Shown: in pieces, positions 56,790 through 64,000 of the stretch
How the letters are laid out: each line of letters starts with the position of its first letter
Numbering within the stretch: the first letter of the stretch is position 1
NCBI GenBank assembly: GCA_947000775.1
Contig: CAMQGK010000299.1
Location: forward strand, 16,233,501 to 16,297,500
Length of the DNA stretch: 64,000 nt
Source: Pterois miles
Lineage: Eukaryota; Chordata; Actinopteri; Perciformes; Scorpaenidae
Reading direction: 5' to 3'
Made by a program: the position numbers and the translations under genes
Notes under the pieces: generated by a model
What the model was told of the DNA's origin: nothing
Databases searched by the model: none
What the model saw: only the letters and a program-made list of their open reading frames with translations

Positions 56790-57392
56790 CACCATATACT
56801 GACATTTATGTTGAATGTATTCAAGCGGCCCTGATGGAGCTGACCATGGGTGTATAAAGAGAATATTAGATATTACATATATATGAAATATCTAATAATA
56901 TTACAGACATGTTTGTTCCATATCTGTCAACCGAACCACAGCGAGCAGAAATGACAAGGTAGAAAACGATGGATGAAGAGCTAGAGATGGACTTAGAGGA
57001 AGTATACATGTGATTACATGTGGTTTTCAAAATAAGGTGTTAACAAAGGGAGCTGTATATATAAAATACATGTATGGAAATAAAAATTGATTAGATTATA
57101 TTATCCATAAGTATAAAAATTACATAAATTTGCCATTACATTTATAAATTAAAAAGAAAATACCATTAATTTGTGAGGAAAATGTCTTCATTCTTTGATT
57201 TTTGGGCTGCTGGAAAAAAAACAATAAGTAATTTCTGACAATGATCCTGATATGTTTGACTTCAGGACATCTCTGACTACATACATGCTGAAAATCAAAC
57301 ATTTTTACTGTATTATTTTCAGTACTTTTGAAATTAAATTAGAGTAGAAGTGTATGATTCAACCTTTTTCCATGGTCTAGTGTTAATAAAGC
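56790..57392 (+). repeat. rep-E copy 1
   Basis: It aligns with 58797-59355 in the same orientation: 'actgacatttatg', 'ggagctgaccatgg', 'ttttcaaaataaggtgttaac', 'ggaaata..attgatt', 'tttgacttcaggacatctct', 'gactacatacatgctgaaaatc', 'gtgtatgattcaac' and 'catggtctagt'. Within it, a perfect palindromic arm pair tattagatat / atatctaata (56864-56873, 56888-56897) makes a hairpin. Confidence 0.85.
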
Positions 57393-58796
57393 TCCAGCTC
57401 TATAACACACTGGCATTTAATCAGTGCAACAACAGTCTGATATCTAGTTTACTCCCTGCGGTTTCTTTAATAACCAATGTGCCAAGTGAGAATCGTGTGC
57501 AAATATGGAAACAATCAGTATTAGAAGCTGCTACGTTGTCCTCGCCGGTGTAGCATCCCAGTGAGTGTTGCATGCCTTTGTGGTGTAGAGTTCCTTATGT
57601 TTGGCATTCCCTCTACTGTATGTTTATTTTCACCCATAGTGTTCATTTCATGGTATATTTGATGATAATAAATGAAATCTCAGTTGGAATCGCTGAGAGC
57701 TAAACAAGGGAACACTTCCCAACAACAAAGAGATTTGCTTTGGCAACAGCACACATGAGAAATTAGAGCTCGCGTTCTTCCTGCTCGCATACCTCTGTAG
57801 CTTTTCCTCCTCTGCTTTCAGCGTCTTGTTTTCTCAGGCTTGTGTGGAATAAGAGACATCTGGGGAGAAATGGATGCACGGCACACCTAGCGATGGCGAG
57901 ACAGAGGCGGCGTGTTGGTTTTGGCCTCGGGTCGTAGATGAGGTTTATGACAGCTGTGCTTCCAGGCATGCGACATGATAAGGATCCTGATGAGTTCCTC
58001 GCTACGTGAACGGCACAGGAATTCAAGAAGATGAGCAGGTTAAGTTTACTCTGATGTTCTTGGTTATGTTATGATTTTTATTATCATTGTCATCTATAAA
58101 TAATGTGCCCAGCACAAACAGGCTTACAAGACAGCAGCAAGAGTAGCAACATCATTTAGAAATAACACTAAACTAAAACATCCTGATGTTTTCTTCAAGC
58201 TTTCCAAACAAGCAAAGGTAGCCAACATATAAGCATTCAGATTAAATTGTCATTCCAGTCTGTCATCATCAGTACATCAAAACATTTTTCATTTTCATAA
58301 TATAATACAATATAGATAATATGAGTTTGGTGTGGGACCACAGCCTTTGTTGCATCACATCTCCAGCTGCTCCTCTCCCCCCACCCTGAGGATTATCTTT
58401 CAAAGCATTTGATTTGACATAGACAGGAAACATGAAGGAAGAAAGGGAAATCACATGATAAAATTCCCCGCTAGAGTCCAACCACATTATTACAGTGTAT
58501 GATACAGTACAGTACATGTGTTCAAGCAAGAAAAATACTTAAAAGTGTAAAAAAAAAAAACAACACAAACAAGGGCTTCTGAGGTAAAACAAAAATCTGT
58601 TTTCTTTCCACCTGTGTAATAAGGAAAAGGTGTGTTTTGATAAAGACACTTCTCTTGAATCTTTGTGTAATAGTTGGTGCTGTTAGTAGCTAATTGCAGG
58701 GTTGGAGAGCCACTATAGCTGGCAAGATAACAAGGAACATACCAACCATAGCAACTAATTCCTGTACGAGTAAAAAAACAATTCACAATTCAGTTT
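57393..58796. other. Unassigned stretch between the rep-E copies
   Basis: No supported gene. A minus-strand frame of 87 codons (57763-58026) lies in a GC-richer patch and has no recognised domain. Confidence 0.4.
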
Positions 58797-59355
58797 GCTT
58801 CATTTGAGTTTATGCAGAGGTAGGACGAAGTTACTGCATTTATTGTTGTAGTCGTGTGCATTCATCCCATATCCGTCAGCCAAAACAAACCACAGTGAAC
58901 CAAAACGACAGAGTAGAAAACGGCGTGTGATACTGACATTTATGGTAAATGCATTTGAACGTCCCCAATGGAGCGGACCATGGATGGATAAAGAGAACGG
59001 AGACGGACATGGAGAAGTTAGAGGAAGGAGACATGTGACAACATCCGCTTTTCAAAATATGATGTTAACAAAAGGAACTGTATATACAAAATACACATAT
59101 GGAAATAGGATTGATTGGATTATATTCACCAGTAGTTTAAAACATTACATAACCTGTAGTAATTAAAAGAAAATACCACTATGTTTTGAGGGAAATGTAT
59201 TAATAAATAATGACAATTATGTATTTGACTTCAGGATATCTCTGACTACATACATGCTGAAAGTCAAACATTTTTACTATATTAATTTAGATATTTTACA
59301 AAGTACAACTTCCTAGAAGTGTATGATTCAACTTTTTCCCATGGTCTAGTCTATT
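58797..59355 (+). repeat. rep-E copy 2
   Basis: Direct repeat of the 56.8-kb copy about 2 kb downstream. Its opening 'tgcttcatttgagtttatgc' also matches 56488-56507 upstream of copy 1, so the duplicated unit is longer than the best-matching part. In copy 1 the 'ccatatctgtcaacc...gtagaaaacg' block follows the 'ctgacattt' block; here it precedes it, an internal rearrangement. Confidence 0.83.
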
Positions 59356-60444
59356 CTCTATAGGTCCCCACAAACACCAAAATACAACTCATTGCAAAAT
59401 ATCCATTCTCATTTACTTTGAGCGAATTCACTAATTGTGTGAGCTGTGGGATCTTTACCTGAGGACGATCTGCGGTCGAAACAATGTCAGCTCCTATAAG
59501 ATAAATGAACCGAGACAGCAGTGTGCATGTTTTTGTCTTTACTGTTGATAAGGTCCCTCTTGTCTATGTGCAGAATGGTGTAACCAGCAGCATAATTTCT
59601 TGACTGCCTTGACGACCGTCAACATTGACAGTTGCATTACACTTTGGACCGAACGAGGAATAATGCTTTCAGCAGCTGCAGAAAACACTTTTCAATCAAG
59701 GCCACTCCGGTAACCCATCTCCTCTCAGGGCTCTTTTATATCCAACTCATAGGTCCTCAGCAATCACCAAACCGGCACATCTTCCATTAACCTCAACACA
59801 AAGGCGTGAGGGAGGGTGTGTGTGACAGCCATCATGTAACACAACGGCTTCATCAATTTGTCGAGAGCTCAGAGTCTTTCTCTGAGAAATAAGGTGATTG
59901 ATTAAAAACCGTGCAAAGTGAAGTTTTGAGCTCACAGTAGATGTTTTTGCAAGATTTTTATGCTTCCCTCTTGTCAGATGATTCAAGGTGAAAGGAGGGG
60001 TGCGAGTTAGGCTGGCTGCAGGTCAGTTTGTAAAGCAGGTCAGACTTTTATAGCAAGGTTGGTTGATCAGTCTTCACGTTAGGAAAAACACCAAACTCCA
60101 TATCGCTTCCTGTGCATGTTCATACAAAAAAATTTAAGTCTTTTTGGATAAAAGCATTCAGCAAACGAAGGTAGTGTACCAGGGCGGCTATTGTTCCTTG
60201 GCTGATCTCCAGCACTGTGACTCTGATGAGACGGCATAACAAGCAGAAATCAATACAGAGTGACCCTTGTTTTCAGCTGGTACACAATAAGTGACACACA
60301 GGCAAGTACAGGAAATGTTTTTCTAAATCACCTGTTTGTAACCTCTTGTTGGTATTTACACCTGTGCCTCAGAGTGGCTTTGGAGGCAGTATCCTCTATT
60401 ATTACTAATACCGTTATTGTAGTATTCTCCTCTTGTGGGGCGTT
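59356..60444. other. Unassigned stretch
   Basis: No supported gene or repeat copy. Confidence 0.5.
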
Positions 60445-60572
60445 TGCTACCCATAGAACCCATTTTCATCACATATCTGGAGGTCAGAGGTCAAAGGGAC
60501 CCCTTTGAAATTGGCCAACATTTAGCACAAGTTTGTAGTGCTATTTCACCTCCTTCGCGACTAGCTAGTATG
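60445..60572 (-). repeat. rep-A copy 5 (short fragment)
   Basis: 'cccatagaacccattttcat', 'tctggaggtcagaggtcaaa' and 'gctatttcacctccttcgcg' match the interior of rep-A in the minus sense; both ends are missing. Confidence 0.85.
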
Positions 60573-60651
60573 ACATAGTTAGCAGCGAAAACAATACACC
60601 TGTGTATATACTGTATGTGTAAATATATATATATTTTTAAATTCAACAGCT

Positions 60652-61289
60652 TTACCCCTTTGTTGTACCTTTGGGTTCAGCTGGCATATTAAAAAGTGGT
60701 AGCTGAGCCATCACTATGAACACAACTTGTAACTCCTCATCCTCAAAGATCTTCGACAACTTTGCATAATGAGATTTTTCAAAACCTATGATGAAGACAA
60801 ACTTCTTAAGGATTCCCCACCGGAGTGAGCCCATTAGCCATGTAGTGCATAAACATGAGCACCAGGGCGGCTTAGGACCCAAATGGGAGGATTTTTCTGA
60901 CTCATTTCGCGGCTGCTGTGAACGTGGAGGCAGGAAGTCTTTTTTGGAGGACATGTACTCATTTTGTTCTCTTTGGCCATGAATATTGAGCAGGACTTAT
61001 CGGCCTCCTCGCTGTGGTAAATCCGCTGCACCTGCAGCGCCAGTCTCCAAGAGACTCTGATGGAGCGTCTCTTTGATGCTCTGTGCCGTCGAATCAGCGC
61101 TACCAGCGACCTTGTTTTTAGTCGTGTTGGTGTGAATATAATGAGCGACTTACATTTACGGCATAGGCTGTGTGTGTGAGGGGGCATTCTTGTCTCTGTG
61201 CTGTTTGTACCATGAATATGTGAGCCGTCAACACTCACCACAGAGAGCTGTAGGCTTAAACATTGCGTGCCAGCTGTTTCTACAAACAT
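60652..61289 (-). other. Overlapping minus-strand open frames of unknown origin
   Basis: Two long minus frames overlap: 151 codons (61289 down to 60834) and 100 codons (60954 down to 60652), in different registers. Their joint reading, RRHRASKRRSIRVSWRLALQ upstream and LRWGILKKFVFIIGFEKSHY downstream, is less repetitive than chance frames elsewhere. The region is GC-richer than its flanks. I recognise no domain. It could be a frameshifted gene or transposon relic, or chance. Confidence 0.25.
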
Positions 61290-61301
61290 TATGTACTGTA
61301 T

Positions 61302-61302
<1 letters not shown>

Positions 61303-61382
<80 letters not shown>
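61303..61382. repeat. Microsatellite (GT)40, uninterrupted
   Basis: Eighty bases of pure GT, followed by tgtgtgtgg. Cys-Val and Thr-His frames across it are artefacts. An uninterrupted run of this length is expected to be highly variable in length, and it can adopt left-handed DNA. Confidence 0.98.
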
Positions 61383-61383
<1 letters not shown>

Positions 61384-61714
61384 GTGTGTGGTTATGGAGA
61401 AATCATGAGCAGATGTGTTGTGATCTTCAAGGTTCAAGGGCTGCCACTAACAATTATTATCAACCTGTTAAATGTTTTAAGTTAAATCTTTTAATCTCTA
61501 TTAAGTCATAAAATTGTGCCCATCATTATTATCCAGAGCGACAAAGTAACATCTTGGAATTACGTATTTTGTCTCACAGCCCAAAATCCAAAGCAGAGGG
61601 GCGCTTAGGTTGAATAATAAGATTCATGTAGGAACAATGAAACCTAAATACTTTGTTTATCCACTGACTTTTCCTCGCTTCGGGACATTTAACATTTGAC
61701 GCTGACATTTTAAT
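61383..61714. other. Unassigned stretch
   Basis: Nothing supported. Confidence 0.5.
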
Positions 61715-61955
61715 ATCTATAATACTTTGGTTTATGATACCTGCAAAGCTAATGACATTCCCATCAGCCTCAGCTGTACTTTGTGTTTAGTGCTAATTGG
61801 CAAACGTTAGCATGCTAATATGTTATATTTGATGATGAGCATGGTCAACTTTCTATCTGCTAAACATCAGCATGTCATGTAGCATTGTCATTGTGCTTAG
61901 CATTTAGCCCCACTATGCCAGTTCAGCCTGGCAGAGCTGCTTGTGCAGCTGCATA
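61715..61955 (+). repeat. rep-F fragment 3 (different part of the family)
   Basis: 'cagcctcagctgtactttgt', 'tgctaattggcaaacgttag', 'gctaaacatcagcatgtcat' and 'ttagcatttagc' are the classic words of a very common fish repeat. From memory, this is the part that follows the segment seen at 20133 and 52858. The copies in this window do not overlap it, so the link is recall. Confidence 0.65.
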
Positions 61956-62153
61956 CTCTTAATCATGTTAATTAGCACAACATAAACCAAATAAAGATGA
62001 AATAAATCATGCAGTACATGTTGTTGCTAATTATCCTGATAAGTTACTGAGGAACTTTTAACTCTCAGTTTAATACTGATGCTTCTATTTGACCTGCATA
62101 AGCAAACCATCAGTGAGAATACTGTCATTCAGTCTGATTCCCCGTGACAACAG

Positions 62154-62690
62154 ATGAAACGATTTACAGCATGCGGGTTCACCAGAAACCCCTTTAGCTC
62201 AGACTCCAGACTCCACTGTCTGGTTGGACAGACCCAGACCCGGCTTCACTGCCGCCTTCCACATACTGTCGGTGCTCCACGTCCAACAGCAACAGCTCCT
62301 CCTCCACTGGCCAGGAGCAGAGCTTCACCTCGCTGCTCCACTTTCAGTCCTCAGCTGAGACCAGCAAAAGACAAGGTGGCGGTCCAGAGGATCATGCACA
62401 TGGTCCAGGACGACCTCTGCATCGACTTTGGAGGGAAGTTGCACTGCATGTGCTGGCGGCTGGAGAAAAGCTGCAGTGGGAGGCGGCAGGGTCCGTCCTT
62501 CGCTGCCGGACCTGGAGACCCAGGCCCTATGGGGGGCACGGGGGAACCAGAACCAGGACTGTGTGGGGAACCTGCTGCAGTAAATGAGAGGTTTGCTAGA
62601 GGGAGTCCAGCAGCTGCAGATCTTTACAAGAAGCGAGGTGCTCATGGGAACACTACCACTTTTGTCCACAGGGGCTGCCAAATTTAACAC
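62154..62690 (+). pseudogene. GC-rich orphan reading frame, possible gene relic
   Basis: A 177-codon plus frame (62154-62687) stands out from AT-rich flanks by GC content. Its middle reads KDKVAVQRIMHMVQDDLCID and then FGGKLHCMCWRLEK. From about 62475 the next register looks more protein-like: RPSLPDLETQALWGARGNQN, followed by one in-frame stop (TAA at about 62581) and MRGLLEGVQQLQIFTRSEVL, which has coiled-coil-like spacing of Leu. The likeliest reading is a coding segment with one frameshift near 62470 and one nonsense change. No intron was seen across it, so it could be a processed copy. I do not recognise the protein. Minus-strand frames of 121 and 62 codons overlap and are probably shadows. 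Confidence 0.35.
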
Positions 62691-62700
62691 AAAATCAAAG

Positions 62701-63574
62701 TTGCTTGTAGTAACTTTAATTGTTTATATAAAAATGAATTGCATAATGCGATGACATTTTTTTTGCTTCCAAAAACATAAAAAATGTATCACTACTAGAT
62801 CAGTTACCAAAATTATAAATTCAGTTTTGACAAATTGTTAAATTGTGTGATTTTCATTGCATACAGCCTGTGCTTGTGATCAGCTTCTAGTGGAGAACAA
62901 TGCTGTGTGCATTCCAGGGTGCATGTCTGTATGTGAATATGTGCATTCCCTTGTGGGCACAGCTACAGAGTGAAATGAGCTCCCAATAGCACACCACTAC
63001 CCAGCCAAGGCTGTTTGTCTCTCACACACATACAGTACATGGACAGAAATATTCAGAATTGTCTTCACAGCCATGCCAGCTCCCAGGCAGAATAGCTGGC
63101 ATGTGTTTGAGGCACGTTTTTGCAGAACATACAGGCCTTGTAAGTGCTGCCAGGAGCTGGGTTTGCATGTGGGATCCTGACGCATTGCAGTCTTGGACAT
63201 GCCTCTGTGCTCGCACACAGGCACACACGCAAAATGGAGATACACCCAAATTACACAGATACTCGTGATTGTCTGTTATCGTGCTCTCTCCTCACTTGTC
63301 AGTCACACACTCAGCCCATGTATTAGATGGCGCCCTGCTTGGCAGAAGAACAAAGGTGATAGCAGAGGGAATCTGGAGGCTGTACGTTCTATCAAACGCC
63401 AGCATTAGTATGCAGAGGAGCCCAGGAGCCAAAACACAGGCGATCAAGATGCTTCTATAGCTGCTTGAAAACAGATGAGGACCACTTAAAGGTATGATGG
63501 GATACGACTCCAAGTGTCCTTTGGGCTTGAAAGGCAATCTAGTACTTTTACATGTAATATATTCAACTTTTGAG
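62701..63574. other. Unassigned stretch
   Basis: No supported gene. Overlapping frames on both strands at 62997-63537 (up to 82 codons) have no domain. Confidence 0.45.
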
Positions 63575-63640
63575 TAGGGCTGTTGATTGATTCAAATATT
63601 TAATTGCGATTTATCGCAAAATGTTCTCTAAAGAGAGATT
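63575..63640 (+). repeat. Left end of a rep-A-like element
   Basis: 'tagggctgttgattgattcaaatatttaattgcga' matches the end type of rep-A (compare tagggctatcatgcgatta at 9331). What follows does not match the rep-A interior, so this is a solo end or a related family. Confidence 0.55.
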
Positions 63641-64000
63641 TGCCTCTCTCTTTAAGATGCTCTGCTCTGATTGGCTTTTGAGAAAAATCTGGCGCACCTT
63701 TGCAAAGGTAGTTCTCAAGCTGTGACCTGTATATTTTCTGTATGTTTTCTGATCTAGATAGCCCACAAACAGCTGACTGGGTTGTCTCATTTCACAGTCT
63801 GTGGGTTGATAGACACTCCAAATACCCAGATGTATGAGCACAAGCACTGAAAAGGGATGTTTTTATGATATGCCCCCTTTATGCGACTTGCTCGAAACAT
63901 TTTCCACATTTGAAATTTTACAACATTTTATTTTTGGTGGCTTGCTTTTGAGATCGTAACCTTTAAACGTTCTTCGTATTTACACAGAAAACCGGGTGTC
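63641..64000. other. Unassigned stretch to the window end
   Basis: No gene or repeat recognised; the element beginning at 63575 could extend into this part. Confidence 0.45.

Noticed and set aside
57763..58026. 87-codon minus frame in a GC-richer patch
   Set aside because: Considered as an exon candidate, but splice signals are weak and no family wording was recognised.
61172..61511. Frames with long Cys-Val or Thr-His repeats
   Set aside because: Direct translation of the (GT)40 microsatellite.
1..64000. Operons, prophage or bacterial defence systems
   Set aside because: Base composition, repeat families and absence of packed genes all point to vertebrate nuclear DNA.

Overview
The window reads as vertebrate nuclear DNA, most probably from a teleost fish and plausibly a percomorph. 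It is AT-rich, has no prokaryote-style gene packing, and has long open frames only where transposon remnants lie. It is crowded with fish-type repeats: Tc1/Tc3-like and hAT transposons, a THAP-domain (P-element-like) remnant, tRNA-headed SINEs, a LINE tail and long microsatellites. No complete host protein gene could be supported. The window is best read as intergenic or intronic DNA. A few short candidate host or orphan coding pieces are flagged at low confidence (24.40-24.45 kb minus strand, 28.42-28.54 kb plus strand, 60.65-61.29 kb minus strand, 62.15-62.69 kb).

Layout. 1-3 kb: a repeat fragment, then a nearly intact Tc3-like transposon (1458-3009) with 209-bp terminal inverted repeats, TA target duplication and a transposase broken by one frameshift. 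4.4-10.8 kb: copies of a dispersed element called rep-A here. One is split by a hAT fragment and one by a tRNA-headed SINE. Between them lie a second, oppositely oriented hAT fragment and two small hAT-type MITEs. 13.6-16.1 kb: a THAP-domain remnant joined to rep-B, then an internally deleted hAT element (15098-15917) with an exact 8-bp target duplication. 17.4-20.3 kb: SINEs and microsatellites. 22-26 kb: unclassified fish repeats. 27.1-28 kb: low-complexity tandem DNA built on a GTAAY pentamer. 28.8-34.5 kb: two direct copies of rep-C about 5 kb apart, the second flanked by a decayed Tc1-like element. 34.9-42.4 kb: rep-B, a hAT-type MITE with a nested SINE, another MITE with a perfect 8-bp duplication, rep-D, an inverted-repeat element with an integrase-like relic, and rep-A. 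44 kb: a 19-bp minisatellite. 47.3-48.5 kb: a MITE split by a LINE tail ending in (TGAC)n. 53-59 kb: an unusual double hairpin, a second rep-D copy, and a BED-finger hAT relic with the rep-E direct-repeat pair. 61.3 kb: a (GT)40 microsatellite. 62.15-62.69 kb: a GC-rich orphan reading frame.

The parts do not form a pathway. They record successive transposition: older elements (rep-A, rep-C, the 36-kb and 47-kb MITEs) are interrupted by younger ones (SINEs, hAT, Tc1, LINE). I found no convincing undescribed biological system. The strongest leads are the THAP/rep-B link, the integrase-like relic inside the 40.2-kb element, the orphan GC-rich frame at 62.2 kb and the short candidate exon at 24.4 kb. 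Family names come from motif recognition and memory of fish repeats; no database was searched.
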